DNA from: Conyzicola nivalis
GTDB taxonomy: Bacteria; Actinomycetota; Actinomycetes; Actinomycetales; Microbacteriaceae
Direction: 5' to 3'
DNA: 64,000 nt
Assembly: GCF_014639655.1 (NCBI RefSeq)
Contig: NZ_BMGB01000002.1
Span: forward strand, 434,001-498,000
Part shown: positions 7,315 through 15,717 of the stretch, piece by piece
Position numbering within the stretch: the stretch's first letter is position 1
Layout of the letters: each line of letters starts with the position of its first letter
Notes under the pieces: model-generated
Databases searched by the model: none
What the model saw: the letters and a program-made list of their open reading frames with translations, nothing else
What the model was told of the DNA's origin: nothing
Translations under genes and position numbers: made by a program

Positions 7315-8468
7315 CGGGCGGCCCTTCGACAAGCTCAGGGGGCGAACGGGTCGACGTCGTCGTCATCGGCGGCGGCGCGATGGGCTCTGCCGCGGCCTGG
7401 CAGCTCGCCGGCCGCGGACGCGACGTGCTGCTGCTCGAGCGTTTCACCGCCGGGCACACCAACGGTGCCTCGCACGGTGCCTCGCGCAACTTCAACCAGG
7501 CCTACTCCGAGCCGACCTACGTGTCGATGCTCGCCGAGGCGCTTCCGCTCTGGCGCGAACTCGAGGCGGAGAGCGGCGCTGACCTGCTCGAGACCACCGG
7601 CATCGTCAACCACGGCGCCAACCCGCAGTTCGACGCCGTGCACGACGCGCTGCACGCGGCGGGCATCCCGGCCGAGTTCGTCCCGCTCGACGAGGCCGCG
7701 CGGCGTTGGCCGGGAATCCGGTTCGACGGTCGGGTGCTTCTCACGCCTCAGTCGGGACGCCTGGGCGCCGACCGCTCGGTCGCTGCGCTGCAGTCGGGCG
7801 CCGTCGCGCGCGGCGCGGTCGTGCGGCACGAGGCGCGCGTGACCGGCCTGCGGGTGCTCGGCGACGACGAGGTGCGTGTCAGCTTCGAGTCATCCGGAAC
7901 CATCGAGACCGTCACCGCCCGCCGCGTCGTCGTGAGCGTCGGCGCCTGGACCTCGAAGCTCCTCGCCGGCCGCGTCGCGCACCCCGCGCTGGTCGTCACC
8001 CAGGAGCAGCCCGCGCACTTCGCCCTCGCGGACCAGCAGATCCCGGATGCGGCGTGGCCCGGGTTCAACCACGCGCCGACCCCCGGCGATCCCGCCTATG
8101 ACTACTGGTACTCGGGCGTCTACGGGATGATCACGCCCGGCGAGGGGGTCAAGGCGGGATGGCACGGAGCCGGACCGGTGCTCGATCCCGACCGCCGCAC
8201 CTTCGTCGCCGAGCCCGTGCAGCTCGCGGCACTGCAGCGGTACGCGCGCGAGTGGCTGCCCGGCGTCGATTCGGAGTCGTTCGTGCCGATCAGCTGCACG
8301 TACACAACGACGCCGGACTCGAACTTCGTGCTCGACCGGGTGGGGCCGGTCGTGGTCGCCGCCGGGTTCTCGGGCCACGGCTTCAAGTTCGTGCCGAGCG
8401 TCGGGCGCATCCTGGCCGACCTCGTCGACGGCGTGCCGGCTCCGGCACTGTTCGCGCTCGGCCGCTGA
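7311..8468 (+). CDS. Monomeric sarcosine oxidase / N-methyltryptophan oxidase family flavoprotein
   Basis: This is a 385-residue FAD enzyme of the SoxA/SolA family. The ADP-binding VVIGGGAMGSAAAWQL lies at about residues 17-32. Cys329 in SCTYTTTPD matches the covalent flavin attachment site of monomeric sarcosine oxidases (family pattern C-x-Y-x-x-T-P-D). GFSGHGFKFVPSVG is the C-terminal FAD-binding signature. It should oxidise an N-methyl or secondary amino acid, releasing H2O2 and an aldehyde. The start overlaps the rhodanese stop. Residues 4-10 come from the short repeat CCCTTCGACAAGCTCAGGG, so the native N-terminus may begin nearer GERVDVVV. The true substrate is unknown. Confidence 0.92.
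   Translation: MTGGPSTSSGGERVDVVVIGGGAMGSAAAWQLAGRGRDVLLLERFTAGHTNGASHGASRNFNQAYSEPTYVSMLAEALPLWRELEAESGADLLETTGIVNHGANPQFDAVHDALHAAGIPAEFVPLDEAARRWPGIRFDGRVLLTPQSGRLGADRSVAALQSGAVARGAVVRHEARVTGLRVLGDDEVRVSFESSGTIETVTARRVVVSVGAWTSKLLAGRVAHPALVVTQEQPAHFALADQQIPDAAWPGFNHAPTPGDPAYDYWYSGVYGMITPGEGVKAGWHGAGPVLDPDRRTFVAEPVQLAALQRYAREWLPGVDSESFVPISCTYTTTPDSNFVLDRVGPVVVAAGFSGHGFKFVPSVGRILADLVDGVPAPALFALGR
7322..7340. repeat. Short repeat unit at the start of the flavoprotein oxidase
   Basis: CCCTTCGACAAGCTCAGGG lies 11 bases after the oxidase start codon and 22 bases past the repeat at 7281. It is the same 19-base unit as at 11327-11345, and it alters residues 4-10 of the protein. Confidence 0.85.
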
Positions 8469-8485
8469 CGCTGCTGGCACACGCG

Positions 8486-8553
8486 CAAATGAGCCGATTC
8501 CGGCTAGATGAGCCATCCGCGGATGACTCATTCTGCCGGAATCGGCTCATTTG
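8486..8553. repeat. 68-base near-perfect palindrome between convergent genes
   Basis: Bases 8486-8504 (CAAATGAGCCGATTCCGGC) are the exact inverse complement of 8535-8553. The inner part is also symmetric around 8519/8520, with few mismatches. It lies between the convergent solA-like gene and the binding-protein gene. It could act as a two-way terminator, but its length and its CAAATG ends, shared with the palindrome at 30351, make a REP-like repeat element more likely. Confidence 0.85.
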
Positions 8554-8560
8554 GGCGCGG

Positions 8561-9559
8561 CTACTCGCTCTTCGGCAGGCCGGGCGGGTTGACCGTCGAC
8601 TCCGCGATCGACTCCGAGGTCAGTCCCCAGCGCTCCAGCACCTCCGCGTATTCGCCGCCCTCGATCGCCGCGTTCAGCGCGATGTTCACCGACTCGATCA
8701 GCCCGTTGTCCTTCGCCGTCGCCGCCGCGATGTCGGCGGTGAGCGGCCAGCCGCCGTTGACCGTTCCGACGAGCCTGGTCTCGCCGTCGGTCGCCGCGGC
8801 GTAGGCCGAGGTCGCGTTCGGCCCGAAGTTCGCGTCGGCGCGTCCGGATTTCAGCGCCAGAGCGCCGCTCGCCGTGTCGTCGAAGTAGAGGTACTCGACC
8901 GGGTCGAGGCCTGCCGCGATGTTCTCGGCGTCCCACGCCTGCAGGATCTTCTCCTGGTTCGTGCCGGAGCCGACGATGATCTTCAACCCCGCGACATCCG
9001 CGGCCTCTTCGATCTTCTTGATCGGCGAGTCCGACTTCACGTAGAAGCCGAGCAGATCCTGGCGGTAGTTGGCGAAGTCGTAGAGCTCTTTACGCTCGTC
9101 GGTGACCGTGACGTTGGAGAGGATCAGGTCGTACTTGCCCGACTGGATGCCGAGCGGCCAGTCGGCCCACGCGGCCGGCTGGATGTTCAGCTCGAGTCCG
9201 AGGCCGTCGGCGATGAGCTGGGCGAGGTCGACCTCGTTGCCGATCAGGGTCGTGTCGTCGTCGGCGTAGAGCGCGAGCGGGGCGGCGAACGGCGAGGTCA
9301 CGACGGTGAGCTTGCCCGGCTCGATCGGCTCGAAGCCGCCGGCCTCGAGCGAGGCCACCGCCTCGGGCACCGCGTCGAGGCGCACGCGGTTCTGGTCTGC
9401 CGTGAGGTTGAACTCGGTCGCCGAGCCCGCGGCGTCGGGCGTGCCCGACGCGTCGGCGTCGCCGCCCGAGCCGAGCGCGAACGCGGTGACGCTGCCGCCG
9501 ACGATCGCGACCGCGGCCACCGCGGCGATGACCGCCGCCGTCTTCTTCTTGAGTGCCAT
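8561..9559 (-). CDS. Polar amino-acid ABC transporter substrate-binding protein
   Basis: This 332-residue protein has the SBP_bac_3 fold; the segments LTVVTSPFAAPLALY, NEVDLAQLIADGLGL and YDLILSNVTVTDERKELYDF are typical of polar amino-acid or cystine receptors. Residues 7-29 form one hydrophobic helix with no lipobox Cys. A Gly/Ala/Asp-rich linker follows, so the protein is probably held by an uncleaved signal anchor or released after type I cleavage. It is the last gene of a minus-strand run (LLM monooxygenase, GNAT, permease, ATPase, binding protein), with its own start 28 bases after the ATPase stop. The context suggests uptake of a modified amino acid degraded by the neighbouring enzymes. 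Confidence 0.92.
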   Translation of the reverse strand: MALKKKTAAVIAAVAAVAIVGGSVTAFALGSGGDADASGTPDAAGSATEFNLTADQNRVRLDAVPEAVASLEAGGFEPIEPGKLTVVTSPFAAPLALYADDDTTLIGNEVDLAQLIADGLGLELNIQPAAWADWPLGIQSGKYDLILSNVTVTDERKELYDFANYRQDLLGFYVKSDSPIKKIEEAADVAGLKIIVGSGTNQEKILQAWDAENIAAGLDPVEYLYFDDTASGALALKSGRADANFGPNATSAYAAATDGETRLVGTVNGGWPLTADIAAATAKDNGLIESVNIALNAAIEGGEYAEVLERWGLTSESIAESTVNPPGLPKSE

Positions 9560-9587
9560 GAGAGATTCCTTTGCTGTTGGTGGGGGA

Positions 9588-10367
9588 TTAGAGGACGGTC
9601 GCGAGAAATTCGCGGGTGCGCGGATGCTGCGGATCGCCGAGCACCTCGCCGGGGGTGCCCTGCTCGAGCACCACGCCGCGGTCGATGAAGATCACGCGGT
9701 CGCTGACCTCCCGGGCGAACCCGATCTCGTGCGTCACGATCACGAGCGTCGTGCCGAGGCCGGCGAGCTCGCGGATGACGTCGAGCACCTCGCCGACGAG
9801 CTCCGGGTCGAGGGCCGAGGTCGGCTCGTCGAACAGCAGCACCTTCGGCTGCAGCGCGAGGGCCCTGGCGATCGCGACCCGCTGCTGCTGGCCGCCGGAG
9901 AGCTGCCGGGGGTAGGCGTGGGCCTTGTCGGCGAGACCCACTTTTTCGAGCAGTCCGAGCGCGAGCTCCCGTGCATCCGTCTTATTGAGTCGTTTGAGGG
10001 CGATCGGCGCCTCGACGATGTTCTCGAGCGCGGTGAGGTGCGGGAACAGGTTGAAGCTCTGGAAGACCATGCCGACCTGGGTGCGACGGCGCAGCACCGC
10101 GCGTTCCTTGAGTTCGTAGAGCTTCCCGTGGCGGTGCTCGTAGCCGATAAGCTCGCCGTCGATCGCGACCCAGCCGGCGTCGACGGTCTCGAGGTGGTTG
10201 ATGGTGCGCAGCAGCGTCGACTTGCCGGAGCCGCTGGGACCCAGGATGGTCACGACCTCGCCGGGTTCGAGGGTGAGGGAGACGTCGCTGAGCACCTCGA
10301 CGCCGTTGTAGCTCTTGGTCACGTTGCGGATCTCGACGTGGCCGGCGTTAGCCAGTGTGGCGGTCAT
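9588..10367 (-). CDS. Polar amino-acid ABC transporter ATP-binding protein
   Basis: This is a 259-residue ATPase of the GlnQ/HisP/TcyN group. It shows Walker [11 protein letters not shown]-loop [19 protein letters not shown], signature LSGGQQQR, Walker [16 protein letters not shown] and the H-loop [11 protein letters not shown]. The ATG at 10365-10367 overlaps the permease stop (ATGA), which fixes this start over longer in-frame options. It drives the importer formed with the adjacent permease and binding protein. Confidence 0.96.
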   Translation of the reverse strand: MTATLANAGHVEIRNVTKSYNGVEVLSDVSLTLEPGEVVTILGPSGSGKSTLLRTINHLETVDAGWVAIDGELIGYEHRHGKLYELKERAVLRRRTQVGMVFQSFNLFPHLTALENIVEAPIALKRLNKTDARELALGLLEKVGLADKAHAYPRQLSGGQQQRVAIARALALQPKVLLFDEPTSALDPELVGEVLDVIRELAGLGTTLVIVTHEIGFAREVSDRVIFIDRGVVLEQGTPGEVLGDPQHPRTREFLATVL

Positions 10368-11383
10368 GCGGCCGCTCCCGTCTTCGTCGGTTCGTCGTCG
10401 AGGCGGTTCCACTGCACGGCGACCCACGCCTTCGCGCGCTGGATCGGGGTGGGCGGCAGCACGCGGGCCGAGCCGCGCGAGTAGTAGCGCTCGACGTAGA
10501 ACTGCGCGATGCTCAGCACGGTGGTGAGGATCATGTACCAGAGCACCGCCACGAGCAGAAGCGGGATCACCTGCTGGTTGCGGTTGTAGATGACCTGCGA
10601 GACGTAGAACAGCTCGGCGAGCGCGATCACCGAGATGATCGAGGTGCCCTTGAGCAGGCCGATGATCTCGTTGAACGCGTTCGGGATGATCGAGCGGGCC
10701 GCCTGGGGCAGGATGATCCGGGTGATGCGCCTGTGCTGGGGGATGCCGAGCGCGGCCGCGGCTTCGAGCTGGCCGGCGTCGACCGAGAGGATGCCTCCGC
10801 GGATGATCTCCGCGGAGTAGGCGGCCTGGTTGAGCGAGAGTCCGAGCACGGCGGCGGCGAACGCACTGACGAGCGTGACGGTCTGGGCTTCGACGAAGTA
10901 GTCCGTGGTGAACGGGACGCCGAGGCCGATCGTGGGGTAGAGGTAGCCGAGGTTGAACCAGACCAGGATCTGCACGAGCAGCGGCACCGAGCGGAAGAAC
11001 CAGATGAAGCTCCACGCGAAGGCGTTCAGCAGCGGCGACTTCGAGAGCCGCATGAGGGCGAGCAGGCTGCCGACGGCGAATCCGATGGCGCCGGCGACGA
11101 CGGTCAGCAGCAGCGTCATGCCGAGCCCGCGCAGGATCGCGTCGGAGAAGAAGTACTTCGCCACGGTCGGCCAGCCGTAGCCCGCGTTGGTGAAGAGCGT
11201 CCAGACGAGTTGGGCGACGACGAAGACCACGACCACGCCGAGGATCCAGCGCACCCAGTGCTTGGTGCGCACGACGGGCAGCGCGCCGAAGTCGACGCCG
11301 GCCGGTCGCTGAGCTTGTCGAAGCGGCCCTTCGACAAGCTCAGGGACCGCGGCGGGCCCAGGGACCGTTCTGATCTGCGTCAT
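10364..11383 (-). CDS. Polar amino-acid ABC transporter permease
   Basis: This is a 339-residue HisM/GlnP-type permease. Hydrophobic helices start at about residue 43, and the EAA-loop region includes [26 protein letters not shown] with [14 protein letters not shown] nearby. The start is the ATG at 11381-11383, coupled to the GNAT stop (ATGA). Residues 13-27 ([15 protein letters not shown]) are encoded by a short inverted-repeat insertion at 11309-11345, so the cytoplasmic N-terminus is longer than usual. Downstream it is coupled to the ATPase gene. Confidence 0.94.
   Translation of the reverse strand: MTQIRTVPGPAAVPELVEGPLRQAQRPAGVDFGALPVVRTKHWVRWILGVVVVFVVAQLVWTLFTNAGYGWPTVAKYFFSDAILRGLGMTLLLTVVAGAIGFAVGSLLALMRLSKSPLLNAFAWSFIWFFRSVPLLVQILVWFNLGYLYPTIGLGVPFTTDYFVEAQTVTLVSAFAAAVLGLSLNQAAYSAEIIRGGILSVDAGQLEAAAALGIPQHRRITRIILPQAARSIIPNAFNEIIGLLKGTSIISVIALAELFYVSQVIYNRNQQVIPLLLVAVLWYMILTTVLSIAQFYVERYYSRGSARVLPPTPIQRAKAWVAVQWNRLDDEPTKTGAAA
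11309..11345. repeat. Short palindromic repeat pair inside the permease gene
   Basis: CTGAGCTTGTCGAAG (11309-11323) and its inverse CTTCGACAAGCTCAG lie three to five bases apart and form a 15-base hairpin. The right half is the 19-base unit CCCTTCGACAAGCTCAGGG, also found at 7322. The insertion keeps the reading frame and adds about 13 residues to the permease N-terminus. Confidence 0.85.
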
Positions 11384-11919
11384 GACAGCTCCTTCTCGAA
11401 GTGGTGGATGACGATCTCCTCCGGCGGCAGCGACCGGTCGAACAGCGGCGTGTACCCCGTCGCGAGGTAGAGCCGCACGGCCTCGGGCTGCCGCGGTCCG
11501 GTGCTGAGCACCACACGGGAGAAACCGCGACGGCGGGCCTCGGCCTCGAGCTCGGCGAGAACGAGCTTCGCCAGCCCGCGCCCGCGGTGGTCGGAGTGCG
11601 TCCACATGCGCTTGACCTCGACCGTGGCCGCGTCGATCGTCATGAACGCGCCCGCCGAGACCACCCGTCCGTCGGTCTCGACCAGCAGGAACGTCCCGGC
11701 CGGAGCGCTGAACACCTCGGCCGGGTACCGGTTGATCTCGGTCGACGCCGGCTCGCCGAACAGGTTGCCGTACCGGGCGTCGTACTCGCGCTCGAGGTCG
11801 GCGAGCACGATGCGGGCCTGCGGGTCGAGGGGGGTGGCGTGGCGGAAGGTCGGTCCCTGAGCCGGTCGAAGGGGCCCTTCGACGAGCTCAGGGACCGTGA
11901 GCGCCTCAAGCCGCGTCAT
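11380..11919 (-). CDS. GNAT family N-acetyltransferase
   Basis: This is a 179-residue acetyltransferase with the acetyl-CoA pyrophosphate loop in KRMWTHSDHRGRGLAKLVL (motif A) and the C-terminal RLYLATGYTPLFDR strand. It should acetylate a small amine, perhaps the imported amino acid. In the Bacillus ytmI-type operon a GNAT gene likewise sits with a polar amino-acid importer and LLM monooxygenases and protects S-substituted cysteine as the N-acetyl form; the parallel is inference. Residues 9-23 ([15 protein letters not shown]) come from a palindromic repeat at 11852-11896. The gene overlaps both neighbours (14 bases with the LLM gene, 4 with the permease). Confidence 0.9.
   Translation of the reverse strand: MTRLEALTVPELVEGPLRPAQGPTFRHATPLDPQARIVLADLEREYDARYGNLFGEPASTEINRYPAEVFSAPAGTFLLVETDGRVVSAGAFMTIDAATVEVKRMWTHSDHRGRGLAKLVLAELEAEARRRGFSRVVLSTGPRQPEAVRLYLATGYTPLFDRSLPPEEIVIHHFEKELS
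11852..11896. repeat. Palindromic repeat inside the GNAT gene
   Basis: GGTCCCTGAGCCGGTCGAAG and its near-inverse form a hairpin about 45 bases long with arms of about 21 bases. It belongs to the same family as the repeats at 7322, 11309 and 17315. It is in frame and encodes residues 9-23 of the acetyltransferase. Confidence 0.85.
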
Positions 11920-13063
11920 GGTGGGCCCGTCGCTTCAGTTCGTCGGATGACTCGGCGGCGGTCTTCGCGGCGGCGGCGTCGCGGCGCGCCACCTCCTCGC
12001 GCACGATCGGGATCACGTACCGGCCGAAGTCGATGGTGTCGTTCACGAAGTCGTAGCCGCGGGCGCTCAGGATGTCGACGCCCAGGTCGACGTAGTCGAG
12101 CAGCGCCGCGGCGACCGTCTCGGGCGTGCCCACGAGGGCGTTCGAGTTGCCGCGTCCGCCGCTGACGGCGGCCGGCTTCGTCCACAGGGCGCGGTCGTAG
12201 CGGTCGCCCTGCTCGGCGATCGAGAGCAGGCGCTGCGAGCCGGCGTTCTCGGGGTTCTTCAGGTCGCCGATGAAGCTGCTTGGCGCCGCCCCCGCCGTGC
12301 GGCGCTCAATCTTGGCCAGGATGTCGTGGGCCTTCTGCCAGGCCAGCTCTTCGGTGGCCGCGATGATGGGGCGGAACGCCACCTGGATCTTCGGGCGCTG
12401 CTCGCGGCCGGCGGCGTGGGCCGCATCCGTAATCGTTGTGATCTGCTCCGCGGTGTTCGCGAGCGGCTCGCCCCACACCGCGTAGATGTCGGCCTCCGCG
12501 GCGCCGATCGCATACGCGGCGGGGGAGGACCCGCCGAACGACACCTCGGGGCGTTGCCGGTTCGCGGCGGGCCAGATGTCGCTGACGAAGTTCTCGAAGC
12601 GGTAGTGCTCGCCGTCGAAGCTGAACGGTTCGCGGCTGGTCCACGCCTGCTTCACGATGCGGATGTACTCGCCGGTGCGGGCGTAGCGCTCGTCTTTCGT
12701 GAGGAAGTCGCCCTCCGCGGCCTGGTCGGCGGTCGACCCGCCCGTGATGAAGTGCACGTTGAGCCGGCCGTCGCTGATCTGGTCGAGCGTGGCGAAGACC
12801 TTCGCGGCGTAGGTCGGGTACGAGACGTTGGGGCGGTGGGCGAGCAGGATCTTCAGGTGGTCGAGCTTGCTGGCGATATAGGCCGCGGCCGTCGACGGGT
12901 CGGGCGAGCCGGAGTGGTAGGCGAAGAGGATGCGGTCCCAGCCGTTGTCTTCGTGGGCCCGCGCGAAGCGCAGGGTGTACGCCTTGTCGAAACTGGCGCC
13001 GGAACGCGCCTGCGTCTCGCCGCCGTCGTTGAGGCCCGCGATGCCGAGGAATTCGATGCCCAT
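11906..13063 (-). CDS. LLM-class flavin-dependent monooxygenase (SsuD-like)
   Basis: This is a 385-residue luciferase-fold enzyme. GWDRILFAYHSGSPDPSTAA, a DQISDGRLNVHFITGG core, YIRIVKQAWTS and SFGGSSPAAYAIGA are typical of the SsuD alkanesulfonate monooxygenase branch (about 380 residues). It would use FMNH2 from the reductase at 6398 to split a C-S or C-N bond. The ATG at 13063 is preceded by GGCAGGAGC. It is the first gene of the minus-strand operon and is divergent from the FAD/NAD(P)-binding protein at 13227. It overlaps the GNAT start by 14 bases. True sulfonatase activity cannot be told from other SsuD-like roles. Confidence 0.92.
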   Translation of the reverse strand: MGIEFLGIAGLNDGGETQARSGASFDKAYTLRFARAHEDNGWDRILFAYHSGSPDPSTAAAYIASKLDHLKILLAHRPNVSYPTYAAKVFATLDQISDGRLNVHFITGGSTADQAAEGDFLTKDERYARTGEYIRIVKQAWTSREPFSFDGEHYRFENFVSDIWPAANRQRPEVSFGGSSPAAYAIGAAEADIYAVWGEPLANTAEQITTITDAAHAAGREQRPKIQVAFRPIIAATEELAWQKAHDILAKIERRTAGAAPSSFIGDLKNPENAGSQRLLSIAEQGDRYDRALWTKPAAVSGGRGNSNALVGTPETVAAALLDYVDLGVDILSARGYDFVNDTIDFGRYVIPIVREEVARRDAAAAKTAAESSDELKRRAHHDAA

Positions 13064-13226
13064 GAGTGCTCCTGCCGGTGATTCGAGCGGAGCCGGATGC
13101 CCCGCGATTTCCCGAACCTAGGTCGGCGCGAAACGGCGCGACAACAAAGCCGCTTCACACTTCGTCATCACGTCACGGGGCGTCATGTTCGTGGCCGGGG
13201 CTGGCGTTCGCGGCAACGGTTGGGGC

Positions 13227-15155
13227 ATGTCAATCCAGCTCGCCGTGATCGGCGTCGGCCCGCGCGGTGTCGGCTTCCTCGAACGTTTAGCCGCGAATCT
13301 GCCCGAGCTGGGCGCCGGCGTTCCGCTCGTTGTGCACCTCGTCGACCCGCATCCTCCGGGAGGGGGCCGCATCTGGCGGGCGGCCCAGTCGCCCCTGCTC
13401 AAGCTCAACTCGATGGCGCGCGACGTGACGATGTTCACCGACGCGTCGTCGACGATCGAGGGTCCGGTGTGGCCGGGGCCGTCGCTGATCGAGTGGGCCG
13501 AGCGGGTGCGTTCGGGCGTGATCGACCTCGAGCTCGCCGATCCAGGCGTCGCGCACGAGCTGCAGCACCTCGCCGCCGACTCGTTTCCGACCCGCAGGCT
13601 GCAGAGCGAGTACCTCGGCTGGTTCTACCGGCGGGCGGTGGCGGCGCTGCCCGCGACCGTCGAGGTGCACGAGGCACGGTGCATCCGGGTGGATGACACG
13701 GACGACGGCCGCCAGACCGTGACGCTCGACACGGGCGCCGCACTCGACGTCGACCTCGTGTTGTACGCGCTGGGTCACACCGGGGTGAGGCCCACACCCG
13801 AACACGCCGCGCTCGCCGAGTTCGCTGTGCTGCACGACCTGCTCTACGTCGCCCCCGACTTCACCGCCGAGAGCGACACCTCGGCGATCCGGCCACACGA
13901 ACCGGTGATCGTGCGCGGGATGGGCCTCGCCGCTGTCGACCTCACCGTGCTGCTCACCGAGGGGCGCGGCGGGAGGTTCGTGCCGTCGGCGTCGCTGCCG
14001 GGCCAGCTGGACTACCGGCCGAGCGCACGCGAACCGCACCTGCTGCTCGGGTCGCGGCGCGGGGTGCCTTATCACTCCAAGATCAGTTCGGCGTTGGCGG
14101 CGCCGCGCCCCGAGCCGCGGTACTTCAGCGCCGCGATCGCGCGCGAGCTGGCCGACTCGCGTCACTCGCTCGACTTCCGGGCCGACGTCTGGCCGCTGAT
14201 CGCCGCCGAGTTGCAGTGGGGGTACTACCACGAGCTGTTCGTGGGCCACCCCGACCGGGTGCGGGTCGCGTGGGAGGCGTTCGTTCCGTTTCTCGACCGC
14301 TACCGCTGGGACAGCCCGCGGCTGCGCGCCGCCGTGGATGCCGCGGTTCCGAACCCGGTCGACCGCCTCGACCTTGCTGCGTTCGACCGTCCGCTCGCGG
14401 GGCTGCGGGTGGGCAGTCGCGAGGAGCTGCAGGACACGCTGCGCTACTACATCGGGCTCGACCTGCACGCGCGCAGCGCACCCGAGCACAGCGCGACGCT
14501 CGGGCTGTTCACCTCGCTGTTGTACGCGCTGTTCGACCTCGGCTCGATCGTCGATTCCCCGAAGTGGACCGCGCGCTCCCGCGCCCGCGACCTGCCGGAG
14601 TGGGGGCAGAACTTCTTCAGCTTCGTCGCGAGCGGCCCGCCCGCGCACCGCCTCGACGAGCTGCTCGCGCTGTCGCGGGCCGGCGTCGTCGAGTTCTTGG
14701 GCCCCGACCTGGTCGTGCGGGCCGATGCCTCCGGGCACTTCGCCGCGTCGTCGCCGATCGTCGACGGCGAGGTGCGCGCCCGGGTTCTGGTCGACGCCCG
14801 GCTCCCGCCGACGTCGGTGCGCACGAGCGACAGCGAGGCGTTGCGTTCGCTTATCGAATCGGGGGCCGGATGCGAGGAGGTCGTCTCCGACGCACGGTTC
14901 AGCGGATCGACGGGGCGGCTGGTGGTGCGAGCCGGCGACGCCCGCCTGGTGCGGTCCGACGGCTCGCCGCACCCCCGCCGTTTCGCAATAGGCCCGTACA
15001 CGAACGCCCCGTTCGTCGGAGCCTTCTCCCGCCCCGGCACCAACGCGGTCTCCTTCCGCGAGAACGACCGCGTGGCGCGCGCGGTGCTGGAGTTGGCGGC
15101 GGCAATCTCGGCGCCGACGCTGGGAGTCGCGTTGGCAACGGAAGTGCCAGCCTGA
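13227..15155 (+). CDS. FAD/NAD(P)-binding protein (PF13454-like, NAD_binding_9)
   Basis: This is a large 642-residue flavoprotein. It opens with a Rossmann motif (LAVIGVGPRGVGFLERL), then HPPGGGRIW and KLNSMARDVTMFTD, which characterise the FAD-NAD(P)-binding family exemplified by E. coli YdhS. A second nucleotide-binding stretch is near VIVRGMGLAAVDLTVLLTEG. The ATG at 13227 is the family-like start; the frame is open 14 codons further upstream. The reaction is unknown, and it may be a monooxygenase or amine/thiol oxidase. It is transcribed away from the LLM-GNAT-ABC operon across a 163-base gap. That gap contains ACCTAGGT at 13116-13123, a minor dyad of unclear meaning. Confidence 0.85.
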   Translation: MSIQLAVIGVGPRGVGFLERLAANLPELGAGVPLVVHLVDPHPPGGGRIWRAAQSPLLKLNSMARDVTMFTDASSTIEGPVWPGPSLIEWAERVRSGVIDLELADPGVAHELQHLAADSFPTRRLQSEYLGWFYRRAVAALPATVEVHEARCIRVDDTDDGRQTVTLDTGAALDVDLVLYALGHTGVRPTPEHAALAEFAVLHDLLYVAPDFTAESDTSAIRPHEPVIVRGMGLAAVDLTVLLTEGRGGRFVPSASLPGQLDYRPSAREPHLLLGSRRGVPYHSKISSALAAPRPEPRYFSAAIARELADSRHSLDFRADVWPLIAAELQWGYYHELFVGHPDRVRVAWEAFVPFLDRYRWDSPRLRAAVDAAVPNPVDRLDLAAFDRPLAGLRVGSREELQDTLRYYIGLDLHARSAPEHSATLGLFTSLLYALFDLGSIVDSPKWTARSRARDLPEWGQNFFSFVASGPPAHRLDELLALSRAGVVEFLGPDLVVRADASGHFAASSPIVDGEVRARVLVDARLPPTSVRTSDSEALRSLIESGAGCEEVVSDARFSGSTGRLVVRAGDARLVRSDGSPHPRRFAIGPYTNAPFVGAFSRPGTNAVSFRENDRVARAVLELAAAISAPTLGVALATEVPA

Positions 15156-15331
15156 CTCGCGACCGCCATAGTTTCGATTTTGTTGTGCCACCTTTTAGTG
15201 GCATAGCGAAACCGAAGCTCCGCTTCTTCCCGCGGGCGAATCATCATCTCCCTCACACTCCGGCCCCGAGATGCCCGATCCCCGAGTGGCGGCGGCGCGA
15301 ACGCGCCGTCGAGGCCGCGAGGTAGAACAAG

Positions 15332-15631
15332 ATGGTGAACGCATTCAAGGTGCTATCCCACCCGATTCGTTTTCGCATTGTCGAGATACTCGCTTCTGGT
15401 GAACACAGATCAGGCACACTTTCGGACGCCATAACCGGCAACTACGGAGTCAGTCGGGCGGGGGTGTCGAAGCACCTAGCGATCCTCCGAAACGAAGGCT
15501 GGATTGACTACCATGGCGACGCAAGTTCGCGCTGGTACTTCCTCACTAGTGAGGTCTGGTCCAAGATCGACGTCGACGTGTCCTGGCTCAAATATCTCTG
15601 GGAACGGCGGAGCAACTACATCGGTGAGTGA
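15332..15631 (+). CDS. ArsR/SmtB-like winged-helix regulator
   Basis: This is a 99-residue DNA-binding protein. The order FKVLSHPIRFRIVEILASGEHRSG, GVSRAGVSKHLAILRNEGWI and a wing (YHGDASSRWYFL) is the ArsR-type winged helix. No metal-binding Cys cluster is seen (no ELCVCDL-type motif), so it is probably not a metal sensor. Its codons are clearly less GC-rich than those on either side, and the 176 bases upstream are also AT-richer, which suggests recent acquisition. Its target is unknown. The gntR-prp operon starts 87 bases downstream on the same strand but need not be linked. Confidence 0.85.
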   Translation: MVNAFKVLSHPIRFRIVEILASGEHRSGTLSDAITGNYGVSRAGVSKHLAILRNEGWIDYHGDASSRWYFLTSEVWSKIDVDVSWLKYLWERRSNYIGE

Positions 15632-15687
15632 CTTCTGCATACAATCGCGCTCATACTTGCCGTGAAATCGTCCAAACGCGTAGCCTG

Positions 15688-15695
15688 TGTATACA
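15688..15695. promoter_or_regulatory. Candidate GntR (FadR-type) operator
   Basis: TGTATACA is a perfect dyad 22 bases upstream of the gntR start, overlapping the likely core promoter (TTGCCG at 15657, TAGCCT at 15681). FadR-subfamily GntR proteins commonly bind TNGTNNNACNA-like dyads such as TTGTATACAA, so autoregulation of the prp operon is plausible. Confidence 0.5.
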
Positions 15696-15717
15696 GAGTC
15701 CGATGGCGGGAGGCAGG

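Noticed and set aside
8486-8553. Ordinary bidirectional terminator
   Set aside because: It may terminate, but a 68-base near-perfect palindrome without U-tracts and with ends shared by a palindrome between divergent genes fits a repeat element better.
9306-11470. Overlapping plus-strand frames of 370-390 codons
   Set aside because: They are antisense to the amino-acid ABC importer genes, which have full Walker, EAA and receptor motifs.
13111-13126. ACCTAGGT dyad as an operator between the divergent LLM and FAD-protein genes
   Set aside because: The dyad is only eight bases with weak flanks and has no matching second copy. It was noted under the FAD-protein entry but not called.
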